A stretch of DNA of 64,000 bases, taken from contig CM021314.1 in assembly GCA_010645155.1 (NCBI GenBank), positions 8,880,292 through 8,944,291 on the forward strand. The letters are read 5' to 3'. The translations under genes and the position numbers were made by a program. The stretch comes from Tigriopus japonicus. Its lineage: Eukaryota; Arthropoda; Copepoda; Harpacticoida; Harpacticidae. Below are positions 10,461 through 23,448 of the stretch, piece after piece; position 1 is the stretch's first letter; every line of letters begins with the position of its first letter. The notes below the pieces were generated by a model, which was given only the letters and a program-made list of their open reading frames with translations, ran no database searches and was not told where the DNA came from.

Positions 10461-13400
10461 AGAATATAATTGCTCCAACCCTGTCGTCCTCATTTCGCAA
10501 AATCGTCCTTGGTTTCGACTCGAAAATCTTTCCTTAGTAGCAAAATCTACTTTTTTATCGCCAGTCCTGCATGTACTTCACATGAAATTTTGCAAGACTC
10601 TGCGTCTGCTTCTTCGTTGTCATGTCGGTTACCATTCTTTTTGATTTATCCAGTTTGAGTTATATGAAATGGTCGAGACTCAAGGGTCACGTAGAACACT
10701 GAAGCTCAAGTCATGAACAACTTGGGATACTTGGTTGCCTTGAAGGCCAATTTTGATCAGGGTCAATTGACGATCGTCTCATTTTCAAGTAAAAATAATG
10801 AAGAGCTCAAAATGTAGTTCAACGAGAGATGAGCTATGAGGATGAATTCAAGTCATTCATGGCATGCTAGAATAGAAGAAGATAATCAAAATAATGGATA
10901 ACTAGTCTCGAGAAGGGATTAAGGTCATGGACACGAATCGCTCTTTGCATGCTGTGCACAATGTTAGTGCATCTGTAACTCATTACGGTTTTCCTGCGAT
11001 TTCAAATTCAAAATGATTCCCCTTGATCCAACTATTGCAAGGTTGATTGAAAGTCCTTCACAATCCAATCAATTGACACTTAAATAGACACTCTTGGATG
11101 AAAGTGAACACAATACATTGCAGACTTGCTCATTGATTCAGACCGTGCACCTTTTATGTTACATTGGCTACAGTCTGTGTCAAAAGGGTTTATATCGAGG
11201 GTCCAAGGTCACGGGTGATCACATAAAGTGAACGTGTGATATTCATTCACGTCTCGTGGTTCAAATATTAGCATCAATTTTGGAAACGAGCTCTCTGAAC
11301 TTGGTATTTTCATAAGAAGATTGGCTTCAACACGAATCCAGTTTGGAAGCATCGTCTTTTTGTAGACCTCTGCAATTACTGGACAAAGAGGTGAGGAGAG
11401 ATAATCAAGATCAGTCGATACCTTAAGCAAATGCTAGAAATAGCTCAAGATGAACGTATGGAATCAAAAATTCCAAGAACTGTGATTAACAAAATTGATC
11501 CATCAGGCAATCACGAAATCGAGAAGTCTTGATTTAAGTAAATGTGAAAGGTCATTACATATAAAAGAGCAGATCAAGTATCTTAACATGCATGAATTGA
11601 AAACAAGTTTGAGTGCAGACACTGACATTGTCGTAATTAAAAGGCTCAAACTCGCAAAGCATTCGTACATGAACACAGAACAGACTAAGCGATCTTCAAC
11701 AACACGATTCTTGAGCTAGTCCCCCAAAATCGTCGTGAGATCAAGAGCTTGTACAGCCACAAACGCAAGATCGCCTCCTCTGAGAACTTTACGACCCTCT
11801 CCCTTCAAAACAGATCTGGAAGACTTCGCTATGGGCAAATCACATCTTCCTCCAAAGGCGTCCTCAAGCAAGCGAAAAAAGCAGGTCTTTGGATAGCAAC
11901 AAGGGTGAGCTTGTTGCTCTTTCACCTTGACTTCAACATTACTAGAGACAGAGCACAGGGGGCTGTGCCAGCAACATTGGTGGTGGACGCAGTAGTTGTT
12001 GCTCTTGTTGTCTGTCTCTTTCACTCCAGGGTCTGGAGAAGGATTCCTTCTCCCAAACAAAGACGATCTCAACTTCCATGATAACAACAACACCATGAAC
12101 GTACGGGCAATTGGTAGTGGGAAGACAGACCGACCCAGACCATGGATTGGATGACCAGTTACATGTCCTAGACGGGTGCCTAGAATGAGGTATTTTGCGG
12201 CCAAAAAACTTGACTGCTATATGGAGAGGGAGATGTAATACCAAAAGCCTCCCTGTTCACCCATCTTGCTTAGTTACCAAGTCAGAAGTAGTTGATACAA
12301 ACACCGTACACTTGGTGTGCCAATGAGGAAAACTAGGCAGAAATACCAACATTCTTGAGACTTATGTACCTACCCACCGAACAGTACATATTCACTAGGG
12401 TTTGTCCAGAGATCATCAATTCAACGGCGACGAAAAAGCTGATGGATTAGCTAATTCTCGTTTAGTCGCCTTTTTTTATTGGAAAGGCGTCTAAGGGTCC
12501 ATTTCAAGATGGATAGATGATGCCACCTGCTCATTTGGTGATGGGAGGGTAAGATTTGCCCAATTTTGAGTCTGCAACACAACGCGAATAAGGAAAGAAT
12601 CCGAGAATGTGGGAGGAAATAATCTTTGAAATTAGAAGAATGTGACGCTGTCACTCTTTTCCAAATGACATTAGACTGTCCGAAACTTGAGAGCAAAATG
12701 CGAATAATGGCTAGAAACGACAACGTGATGTAAGACGGATAATTCAAGAAATGTAAATTCATTACGAAATGTAGCAGATCGCGGTCGAGTTGTAAATTAA
12801 GCCACACATTCCATCCAACCATCCGTGTAAAAGACATCCATTCTTTGACACCCTTCTTTTTTTTATGCTCAACGAACATTGTAGTGATAATCCCAATTCC
12901 TTTCATGGTAAAGTGATAAATTGACATTGTGGCCGAAATTTTAACAAAATTTTAATCACGAATGCTTTCGGACCCAGATAGCACTAAATGATATCTCAAT
13001 CTACATCTAAATCTATGGACGTCGACCTAAGTTAGGTGGTGTCACAGTTCAAGCCTTCAAATGCATGCACCTTGTCGAACTTCATTTTTTATCACACTTT
13101 TGTATTGAAATACAGACAATTTGCTTTCCGTTTTGTCTCTTGATTTTCCTTGTTGAACAACGCGAAAAGTCAGTTCCGCTCAGGAAAAAAGAAATGGTCT
13201 AATGTCCATGGAATTGTTTGTGTAAAATGAGGAAAAACAGAAAAACCAAAGAACTTTGGGGCCGGAGAAGAATAATGTTTCAATCAAATAAAAGACCACT
13301 TTTGTCTAAAAAAAATGAATTAATCTTTATTTTTATATAACAAGCTAAGTGTTACTGCGGATTTCTCGATCTATTTGTACGTACTAACTTCGAAAATTAG

Positions 13401-16400
13401 ACAAGACGAGCCAACTTACTCTAGCTCATTTCCATTCGAAGTGGGTCATTGATAGGATATCTAGTTGCTGAAGCGTGTTCAATCGCTGTTTTGCAAATCA
13501 TGGGCTTCAAATGCAAAGTGGGTCTTGAGATCGAGAAACAGGATCTAAGGATTACAGGCCCTTCGGTACTAAGAAAAAACGCATCTCAGGAATTGTTTCA
13601 AACGTACGTGAAGTGCATTAAAACACCAAGGAAACAGTCCGTCATTGCCTTGGCTTAAAGAGGCTACTCTAATTTGAAATAGGAATGCAAAGACATTATA
13701 TTGACCTCCAGGCTCCCGGATGGAGCAACCAATTTCAACCTAACAGTATCGAATTGGACGACGGACACTGTTTTCAGTTTGTCATCCCGAAGCATTTTAT
13801 CCCTCGAGAGTGTGTGCGTGCATCTCCAAAATCTTCCTCCTGTGTGTGTGTGCGTGCATGCAACACACTCACATTGTACTTCACTCAATAGGACACTCAT
13901 TGCTCTAGCTCTTCTTCCATAGAAGTTATCAATGCCGCGATAGATCAGATGAGAATAGCCCTATACGCACAAACAGTATACACGGTCGAAGCCCTCAAGT
14001 GGACTTTTCGGGATAAAGTACAACCATAATACTGAGTGGGTCTGGGTTCCTGCCTCTCTCAAAAACATTGTACCGTACATGCTACACACACACACACACA
14101 TTCAGTATATCTGATTGGCATTGTGGTTGTCGAGTGTGAAGAATTGGAAGACCAGGATGAGGTCGGTACCCTGCGATGATCGGCGGAGTACCACGACAAT
14201 GTTCTCCATATGATCGAAGCGGAAGTCAACGACGTTTCGTCTCATCTTGCTTGGGATGAAACAGTTCTAAGAAGAACTTTGAAGCTCCTTCTTTACCGTC
14301 TATCTATCTACTGTACTTAGTGGTTTGAAGTGAGGTACGTGTGAGTCGATGGTAATCAAAGTCCGTCGTTGGTTGTGGCTCTTGAATTGCTGGCCTCTCT
14401 TGGTCGTCTCGATTCTCGGCTAAGATACAAGGGTCTATCTATTCCGGGCTCGGAAACCAAAAAAACAAGTCTTGCCCAATAGTTCTCATAAGATAGTATG
14501 TTTGAACAATGTGATCATCAGACAGGCTCCTTTGAATTAGTGAGGCAAAAGCACTGAACACTCGTATAAAGGCTTTTGTTCTCTGGTGTACCTTGGGGCT
14601 CTGTTCGAATTCTGTGAAGCCCATGGGCAATCACAAATGGGTTGCTAATTCAGCTAATGAATAAATATGTTCAATGAGTTGAGGAGTTACACGAGGTTCT
14701 TGATAAACGCTCAGAATGTACACGCTGTACGGAACTACTGAGTGGTATGTAAATATGAGGGTCTAGACGTTAGACTCCAGACTCTAGTCTGGACAATTTC
14801 ATCAAATCAAATATTAATTTGGGCCCTTCATCTCATTGGTTCAGAATCAGAATTTTTTTTGGGGGAAAGGTGAATCATTAATGAGATATTATTAGGGTTC
14901 TTCAACAAGAGCCTTGAGTGACTGACAAATGTGAGACTAGACCTTTTTTTTCGCTTTTCCATTACCATGATATACCACCAAACATATGACATGGTATAGT
15001 GTACATTTCGGTAAGGCGAAATTTTGTTGTTGTTTTTGATTTGAGCTCACATTTTCATCCCTTATGTTTCTTTATAAGCTTGATTCGAACTTAAAAGAGC
15101 GGTGCATCCATACTCTTAAAGGTACACTTCATCTTGTCGTTTCCAAATGCATGGGTCTGTGAGCATAGACATTTTTACATGCCTCCTTACAACTCCTCAG
15201 TGTTAGTTTAATATTTCACTAAGATCAAAGTCAGAATAATTGATAAATTCGTGTGAACATGTCGAGAACTAAACCATGATTTCGCTTAGCGAAATAAGCT
15301 ATCCAGTCAATAACAACAACGTTGAAAACAAAAGTTGTTAATGTTATATACTTCGAATATCTCTTGCTCTAACGCAACCTTTCTTCTCTCTAAGTTTCTC
15401 TCTATTCTGTTCATTCTGAAATAAACGATTGCCAGAATCAAACAGTTAACATGAGTCTCGCAAAGAGATGACCCAGTTTTTGCCCCCAAATTATGCATTA
15501 CATATTAGGGGCTATTTTATGCTACAGGATTAGTATGAAAAAAAGAACATGATGAGCTAGCAGGCAAAGCCAGTTCCTGTACGATTGACGACTTTTATCA
15601 AATTTAAGTAGATCGAGATCTGCAAAAGTGTAAAGCGAAATTGCTTAGAGACATCAGGTGCATTTGGAGCTGAAATCCCAACCAACAGGAGTGACTTGGA
15701 CATATTTCTTCCAAAGGTGAGTGCGTTCATGGTCCAACATGTTTTGCAATTCGATGCCATCTAGCTTCCTCAAAATCAATTGATTAAATGTCACCAAACA
15801 CATGAAAGATACTTCCTTGTTATTTTTACTAGATAGCTTGGCGAATCAAAGGATGCTAACTTGACACTCTCGAAAGAATGCACCTGTCCTTCCGCTCTCT
15901 TTTTACACCTTTGATGTCCCGAAACGTCAACATGATTATTATTATCATCATCATAGCCAGAACAAGTGCAAGGGAGTCAGTCAAAGTCCCTTGCCATTGA
16001 TTATTCTCGCTGTGCCCATAATCCTGATCGCTCTTCAGGGGTTAATCATATACCCATGTCTTCGGCCTCACCATGAATAAACGGGATACAATGTTCTCTT
16101 TGATATGGCGAATACACCATCACCATAGGAAGGTAATGATGGCAGCTCCTTGGCCAAATGGTTGTGCTTTAGTTCGAAGGAGTCGAGAAGAGACAAATGT
16201 GCGTGGTGTTGGTCTCTTTTCCAGGAAGGCTATTCCTCGTCAAGCCTCAGAATGTACGAGGAAAGGATCGCACAAGTGCAGATTCATTTTAACACCACCC
16301 GGAAATGGGTTCGAGCCTAAAATGGGGGATGAAACCCTTCTGGAATGCGCTCATTATTTTTTAAAACTGGCGGTGAACAATGGGCATTCTGCATATCATG

Positions 16401-17559
16401 ATACCGGAGTTTGAAGAAATAACTGCCACATTACACTGATTAGTAGCCAATATTGCCGAAGGTGTGAACTACTCGGACCAAGTTCCGTGCTTGAATGGAT
16501 TGGAAGGATATGGAGTTGGAGTTAATCAGGTAACAAATGCGGTTTGTTAATGTTTCAATAAGATATGCATCAAAAAACATGAATAATTCAACAATGGCCA
16601 AACTCAAATCTTGGAATCCGTGGTTTCCTCAATTTTGTGTGCCTATCTGTCATCAATGTTCCTAAAATAACGTACTTTAACGCGACTCAGCTTAAGTATG
16701 TCGTACCTTTTGATGTTTGGCCACATTTTCCATCATTATTATGATTATTTTCATGTGTAATTTTTATCCCAACAAGTTTGACATTAAAAGGCCTATGGAG
16801 CATTTGTTCTAGGCAACAAGTGCATCCGTTCAAATCTTCTAATGAGAGCCATGCTGGTACCAGGCAGTTACAGACAATTCCGATTTGGGGCTCGTATTTC
16901 AACATAATAAAGTCAATCACATGTGTGTCAGACAACACAAGGGCTTGTGAGAGAAAAGGTCTAAACGAGGCCGCCAAGGCTCTAATTTCGAAAACCTTTT
17001 GTTGATTTTGTCAGTACAAAGCATGAAGCGCATTGTGTGGTACAAATATCAATTTTTCCTCACACTTTACGATTGGCCTTTCACTAACTACTAACATTTT
17101 AATACCAACTGGAAAATGCATGGCTGGATTTTGCAATTCATTTTCTTAGTCTAACTGCTTACGAGCAGAATTCATTGATAAAATTGGCATTTGCCAAGAA
17201 CGAGAACTAGAAGATTTAGTGAGTTGTTTTCTCTTCATTTTTCGATCAATATTTCTGTTCTGCTGAATTTGCTAAACGCCAATGAATCGGACAATGAATG
17301 ACAATTTTGTAGCGAGAATACCAGTTATCTTTATTTTGGCTTTATCTATCCCAGACAGCTAATAGGAAATGGATAAACGAGAAAGAATCCTCTTTTCAAA
17401 AATTGAAATAGTCGACAACAATCGATCTCAACAGTTAATGCCAGAGTGGTAAAATGGCGTAGGAAACACACATTTATAGTTTAGCAAATATTTGTATACG
17501 CTTCAATCAAACTTGGACTGACAAATCGTCTGTACTGCCAAGCAGGAACCAGTTCAAGC

Positions 17560-17682
17560 ATGGAAGAAACTGTTAATGACGGTGGCAAAAAAGTCGCGGT
17601 TTTAGCTATTGATGGTCAGACGTTCAAAATTGAAATTTCAGAATTTCCAACTGACACACTGGGAGATTTCTCTCTTGAATAG
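17560..17682 (+). pseudogene. 40-codon ORF with weak T1/KCTD-like pattern; possible coding remnant
   Basis: An ATG opens a 40-codon frame. The order basic stretch, hydrophobic strand (VAVLAID), GQTF, then FPTDTLGDF resembles the start of potassium-channel tetramerisation (T1/KCTD BTB) domains, which typically read VGG.xF then a P-D-T/S-x-L-G turn. The frame stops right after this point, where the real domain would continue. It may be a decayed fragment or a chance match; the GG of VGG is missing. An AG (GCCAAGCAG) just upstream could be an acceptor. Family resemblance is by eye only. Confidence 0.2.
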
Positions 17683-19281
17683 CTTCAACCGACCAAGAGC
17701 CATGGCTAGATCACAAGGACACTTGACTGACACATACCCTCTGAAGTGTTTCTATGAAAAGAAAAATCACGCTCGTTCCGTCTTGAAGGACCCTTTCCTT
17801 TGATTACTGTTTGTGTGTTTTCAAAGACAATACTCTACATCCATTTTCCTGTTTGACTTCACATGCCAAGGCACGTAAGTTCAGGCCAACCCAGTTTCAG
17901 AATGAAGCAAGACTTGCGTACTAGCTAACTTAGTAGCTAGGGTAGTTAAGGTCCTCCAGAGACCCCGAAGAGGTTCGCCATTCACGGTCAAGTCAGGACA
18001 ATGCGATTACGGTAAATCCTGACCAGTTTGACTGGTGTCCGTTTGGTAGCTTCGTTCCATCTCTTCGTCGTTAGTAAGTGAGAACAACTAGTCAACTTTG
18101 TAGCGTTTTAACCAACATGTTATTTACCAATCGGAGTATGATTTAATCTACTGCAGTTGGAGTGTTAGAGCAAGATTTGATCTCGTTTAAAGGAGTCTGT
18201 TGTTTGATGGGGCTTTAAAATTGAACGAAACGCGATGATTGAAAAATCCAAAACAGTTTTTAATGATTAGCTATTCCAAAGCAAGTAGGTGAGTGGCAAT
18301 TGTATTGGAGTTGTTAGGGATCTATTAATGGGTTACGAACGGATGCCCGCAACAATTCGAATACTTTTCAGTTTATTGCGCGCGTCTGACAAAAGTCTGG
18401 TTTCTTTGTCAGATGAGGTTTAGTAGACAAAAACAAACCAAAAAACGTTTCTTGCACTAAAGCTCTCTCCTCAAAAGATACATTTTGTCTTTTACACATG
18501 TAATGAAAAACGGTTCATTTTCTTTTAGCTCCACAAGCCTCAATTTTTTGCCATGAAAAGTACCTTGTCCCATAATAACTGTCCTAAGAGGTAGCTTTGG
18601 GTCGCATTAAACCTCAAGTTTGAGCTCCTTTTATGAGTAGCGTGTGTACAGGGATTTTGAGGCAATGTGACGCAATTCTTCGTGGAGGCTTCCTGTCTTC
18701 TCCGCTGTGCTTGGAAGTTCACTCAACTACCGAACATCCACTTTATAGGCTCCTTCCAGAACTCAACTTTGCACAGGAGCCTTGGGTGTCTACTGCATAT
18801 GAACGAACGTATAGTGTATGCTGCACTAGCACTTGTGGAAGTATACGCAAGCAAGACAAGGTGGACCTACTGTAGGTGGACCCTCTACGCAAGAAGTTGG
18901 TTGGAGTGCTTCCAATCCACGTCAAGTCACGGGAGGCTGTAATAGTGCATGCATGTTCGAAGCGTGGTCGGGTATTGAGTGACTTTTGGTTGAAGTTCGA
19001 AGCAGCTGGATTTGACCTCAAGAAATCTTTCATGCCAATGGCAGCTTACCTCTATCGCAATATCGCAAAGCTTGATAAGCGATGGACGAAAGGCGAAAAC
19101 GGCACATGTTTTAGCAAAAAAAGATGCCAATTAGTGGAGGGAGGTGGACCTTTTTTTCAAGATGTTTCACTTTCAATCAACTGTCGGTACGATTATTTCT
19201 AAGAATCTTGGCAATATCTGGTGACAGAAGATCTGACAGTCTAATGACTTGCTGCTGAAATTTAGTTTCTACGGGAAGGCT

Positions 19282-19936
19282 TCAATAAAACTCGCTAAAA
19301 GTAGGAAATATTACCCTCTCAAAAATTTCAAGCACTGGAATCTTTTCTGTCAAAGGGCAAATATTTATTTGATTGAGAACTTCCAAACCATCTCCAATCT
19401 CTCCACCTCTCCGATTTTGACCGTTGATACCTTCCAAGAAGACAGCACTCTCACACACGTACATCCATGAATACATCACATCTTCCAGGGAACACTCCTC
19501 GCCATTACTACATACATATATACGACATCCGAAGCAAGCAGCGATCCTTCTCACCGTTTCATGGTCATCTGCGTAAGCTGCTCTTGATTCTCGTTCTTCG
19601 CTCAGTTCTCTACTAGTCTGATCGTCATGAAGCCCTCTATTGTTTAGGTCCTTCAGTCTCCGATCACCGATTCTTCCATACAAGCTATGATCGTAATACG
19701 GACACATCGTTCTTTAGCAGGTTTTGAATGAATTTTGACGGCTTGCGAGCCAGGAAATCGAGTGCAAAGCTGTTCTGTGTCCTCATCTCCGTCCAGAGAT
19801 ACATGAATTGGCAGTATCCGCCTTCATAGGACGAGTTTTTACAGCTAGGTCCGAGGGACACACCGAGGAGAAAAAAGCTTGAGAACGATGGATGAACGCT
19901 CACCACGAACAAACGAATGAACGTATGAACGAACAC
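19282..19936 (-). pseudogene. Two overlapping minus-strand frames, possible frameshifted coding remnant
   Basis: Two open frames on the minus strand, 19685-19936 then 19282-19707, follow each other with a small overlap and a change of frame. Both have mixed, protein-like composition (for example FALDFLARKPSKFIQNLLK and ETVRRIAACFGCRIYVCSNG) unlike the repeat-derived frames elsewhere. One frameshift would join them. No family is recognised with confidence; the second part loosely recalls the late segment of OTU-type cysteine proteases, but no catalytic Cys or His could be placed. It could also be two chance ORFs. Confidence 0.18.
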
Positions 19937-21438
19937 TTGAACATGATTATTCCACTGAATGACAGAGGACTTGCATATTGTCTTGTAAACAAGTTCTCAC
20001 GTTGGTGACATACTTCCAAGAAATCTTCACTCAAGTATGTCTCTTAGGGAACGGACCGAAGTTCACGATATCTGTGAGAGTTGGAGTCTATGTGTGGCAT
20101 ATTCCGTTCTTAGAATAAATCATGCATGATTTTAGACGCTCGTCCCACGTACTGTACAATACACACCATGGGTTTTAAGGAAAATGATTCCATTCATCGT
20201 AGGATGGCCAAAAAAAACGCTGAAACCGCTTTTAGAAGGATCAATTATCAAGCACGAGCTGTTCAAATGTATCCCTAATCATCTTTACCATGGAACGGGA
20301 CTTTGGAGACCCAGAGATTATTTACAATTGGTACGCGGGAAGGATACTGCATAACGGACTCAGTCAGAGCGCAGAAAACATTTATTGTCGGCCAGTGATC
20401 CATCCATCCATATATGTATATTTACGATTCTGCAGCTGCTACAATTAGGCCTCGGGAGAGAAGCCAAGAATTTGAAAAAAGGATGACATGATCAAAAGAC
20501 TCGACATAAAAGTGGATCAGATCAAGCATAAAAGGATCCGAGCACAACCCAGTTAAAATTACATATCAATTGACGTAGGGACGATAAGCATCCAAAGATG
20601 AACAAGTTAGTGAACCAATTTAGAAAAGCTCGAGAACTAGTGAGTGACTCTTTGCTCATCTTTGTGAAGTGTATTGTACGTTAATGGTATTGATTGGTTC
20701 GGAAGATTCCAGACAATCTCGTTTTTGTTGATTACTGCCAGACAAGAACACAAAAAAAGCAATAAAGAGAAAGCCCATTCAGCTTCTCGAAGAACAAAAC
20801 ACAATCCTTACGTTTATGATTGGTCAAGTCGAGTCATGCCTCATGAAGTGTTTCTTGAAATTCCCAAAAACAAGATCCAATATTCATGGCGATCAATGTA
20901 ACTATCGGCGTAGCATGAAATCTAAGGAACACAACGTAATATTTCGACTCCAAGCCATCATCCCATTTCATCATAATTGAGAGCATTCGTAGGTTTTCAG
21001 TTACATAAGAGGTAAATTCCAACCCATGTGGTTAATACCGTTCAGCATGGGCGCTCGTGCTTGAGATGGTTGGTCCAAAGTGAGTAATCTGACTAGGCTA
21101 AAATTCAAAGGAAACTGCTTCGAGATACAAACTAAAGGTCATTCGATTTGATAGTACAATCGATAGTATTCAACAATTAAAGACTATCCGAAAACATGAC
21201 ATGGATTTCTGGCCCATGTTTGATGATCTTAACTTTAATGTTTAGAACAACCAAAGAGATCTTTTTTCAATAACTCCACGATGTCCATCTGAAATCCAAT
21301 ATAAGGCACTTTTAACGGGAAATCGATATCCATGTAACCAATCTCTCAATTCCGTCTTCACATGATAATATGTAAAGAGCCTTTACAAATATTCAGTCTG
21401 GATCCAATCTATTCGATCACGATTAGAATCACGTTAAC

Positions 21439-21726
21439 TTGCGCCGTGGACTCTTCAAGAATCCATCGGTACTTGATGAGCTACTTGGTACCAAAATTAA
21501 CCCACTCACTCGACACTCACCAATATCTCAGCTTGCGAGAATGCATGGGAGGGTCTCACTCTATGCACTTCGATTGTTGTATGATGATGGAGAAGAAGAC
21601 GAAGTGCTTGGCCGGTTCAAATGCTTCCTGGTTGATAGGAACGAGAATCGTGGTGGGTTACAGGATCATCTACACTGTTTCCCACCCAAATCTGAACCCT
21701 TCGTATTTCTTATTTGCAACCTGTAA
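21439..21726 (+). CDS. Unrecognised open frame, 95 codons without an early ATG
   Basis: The frame is open for 95 codons but begins at a TTG; the first ATG comes a third of the way in (ARMHGRVSLYAL). Composition is protein-like, with an acidic DDGEEDE patch. No domain is recognised and no splice signals were matched. Weak support; it may be chance. Confidence 0.12.
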   Translation: MRRGLFKNPSVLDELLGTKINPLTRHSPISQLARMHGRVSLYALRLLYDDGEEDEVLGRFKCFLVDRNENRGGLQDHLHCFPPKSEPFVFLICNL

Positions 21727-22049
21727 GCCTTTAACTAACAACTTTCAAATTTGTGCTGCATCCGCAATATTTTGATCCTACGCTATGATATTACGCTTCA
21801 GGCATTAGGTGATATATTTCAACATTTTATAGAAAGATATGGAGATTTGAGACCATACATGTACGTATATAAAGCAAAAAAGCAAAAATTTGGTTCAAAA
21901 AAGAACAACCCTGTCTTGATTCAAAGGGAAGTGAGCAGCATTCAAATTCGGGTATGCCACACTGTATAAAAATTATTTCTGATTAAAGTCCGCATTAAAC
22001 AAAAAAATCAGAGCGTCATGTCTCCAGGTTATTTATGAACACTGTGTTA

Positions 22050-22321
22050 ATCTATAACAGGGGTCGGCAACCGGTGGGCCACGGCCCAAATACCAAATAT
22101 GGGCCCAGGTGTGGTCGTTGGTGGGCCCAGGAGCTATGGAGAAAGTCGAAAATAGTGAGCCCGAGCGCCATTCATAGTACTGTACTCGTGGGCCAAAAGC
22201 TCTTTGATCGCTAATTTGTGGGCCCCTGAACCTACCAATGCCTGTTTGATGGGCTCCTGACAACACGAATCAAATTTCGTGGGCCTTGACCCAAAAGTGG
22301 TTACCGACCCCTGATCTATAA
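22050..22321. mobile_element. Non-autonomous hAT-like element with 8-bp target-site duplication
   Basis: The element itself spans 22058-22313 (256 bp). It starts CAGGGGTCGGCAACC and ends GGTTACCGACCCCTG, so the 15-bp termini match at 14 positions when one is reverse-complemented. It is flanked by a perfect 8-bp direct repeat, ATCTATAA, at 22050-22057 and 22314-22321. An 8-bp duplication and CAG...CTG ends are hallmarks of hAT transposons. There is no transposase frame, so it depends on a partner elsewhere. The interior repeats TGGGCC about seven times, possibly subterminal transposase-binding motifs. Confidence 0.9.
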
Positions 22322-23448
22322 CTTACGGATGTAGTATATCACTAGTACCTTCAAGCAAGGTCATTTTTTCCTTGGAGGCTTCACATAGCAAATCCATGAA
22401 ACTTAGAGTTGGGCGCAGGCAAATTTAAATTTCCCGCTTCCAATGCTTCTGGAACATTGAGTTGGCCACCTTTAGAGATATTAAGGGGCCAGAGCGCCTA
22501 GAGTCACGGGAAAACACGAGTCGGATCTTACGATCCAAAAAAGGAAGGTATTACATGAGAGGTTAATTCCCATCCTGAATCATTCTTTTGAATGTAGACT
22601 TAACGGTTTATTTGTGCATGGCAATACACTTCAAGCATTTCTGTCTTGATAAGCTTACAACATAAAAACGATTGGCAGATCCTTAATTAAGCCCTCATTG
22701 TATTTAGATTATCTAAGTCGGAAATGATATCATTTTTACATTTTAAGCATAAAATTTTATCTACTTGGAGAATGTAGGTAATAATTTTGGACCTGATTTC
22801 TTTCTATTTTCACAAAAAAATGCTTATTTTTGTCTAATTAGTTCAAATGAGTAATTTTAATAGGGTTTGAAACCCAAACGACGTGCCTTGTGGTAAGAAA
22901 CATGATTCTTATGGTAGTTAATGAAGTTCTCTGCAAAAAAGACCTGGATACATGCTGCATATTGCATATTGCATGCACTAAATATTTCTAACTTTGGTGC
23001 AATCAAATATGGGTTTTAAAAGTTTCTCTTCACATCTCAGAGCTTAATTCTAAAAAGTTTTTGTAAACATTCACCTCGAGGAGGCCACTTCGTTCACTTT
23101 TGGCTCTCTTCTCTACTCTGATCCTTGAGAGGACATCATTTTTAACTCTCATCATAACATATAAGTGAAGACATATTTGAGAGACATCTTATTTTTTGTT
23201 AGAAATAGTAACGTAACTGTTTAATCAACTCTTTTTTTCTCACGAACAAATTGGGGCTTGCGACCTTGTTCGAAAAAACTTGAAAGACTCTTCATATTTC
23301 ACCTCTAGTTTGCTGAGGATCAAAGTAGCTGATACTCTCCTTTCGGGGAAAAATATTAAAAGTGCTTTACCAAGTATCCTGATTGACTCGTGGGTGTCGA
23401 TGTTTGAACATTGTTACGGACACAGCTGGAGTGATATTTCCCTTGGGC
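22322..23448. other. AT-rich upstream region of the four-helix membrane protein gene
   Basis: Nothing coding is seen. It is AT-rich and lies directly upstream of the membrane-protein gene, so the promoter and any 5' leader probably lie here. A possible acceptor (TTTACCAAG) near 23374 could mark the 5' border of the coding exon. No core promoter element is assigned. Confidence 0.35.

Larger units (their letters stand above)
10461..22049. other. Long gene-poor stretch
   Basis: No gene with a recognisable product. It contains a short CA microsatellite at about 14084-14100, GT/GTGC repeats near 13840, scattered open frames of 60-160 codons with no family features, and three weak coding candidates listed separately (17560-17682, 19282-19936 and 21439-21726). 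A minus-strand frame at 12451-12927 is the longest but shows no recognisable domain. Confidence 0.4.

Noticed and set aside
12451..12927. 158-codon minus-strand frame
   Set aside because: No recognisable domain, irregular hydrophobic pattern, AT-rich context; it could be chance in a long gene-poor stretch. Too weak to list as a gene.
14963..15000. Short hairpin around TACCATG...CATGGTA
   Set aside because: Stem of about 12 bp with mismatches, no known microRNA seed recognised; expected by chance in AT-rich DNA.
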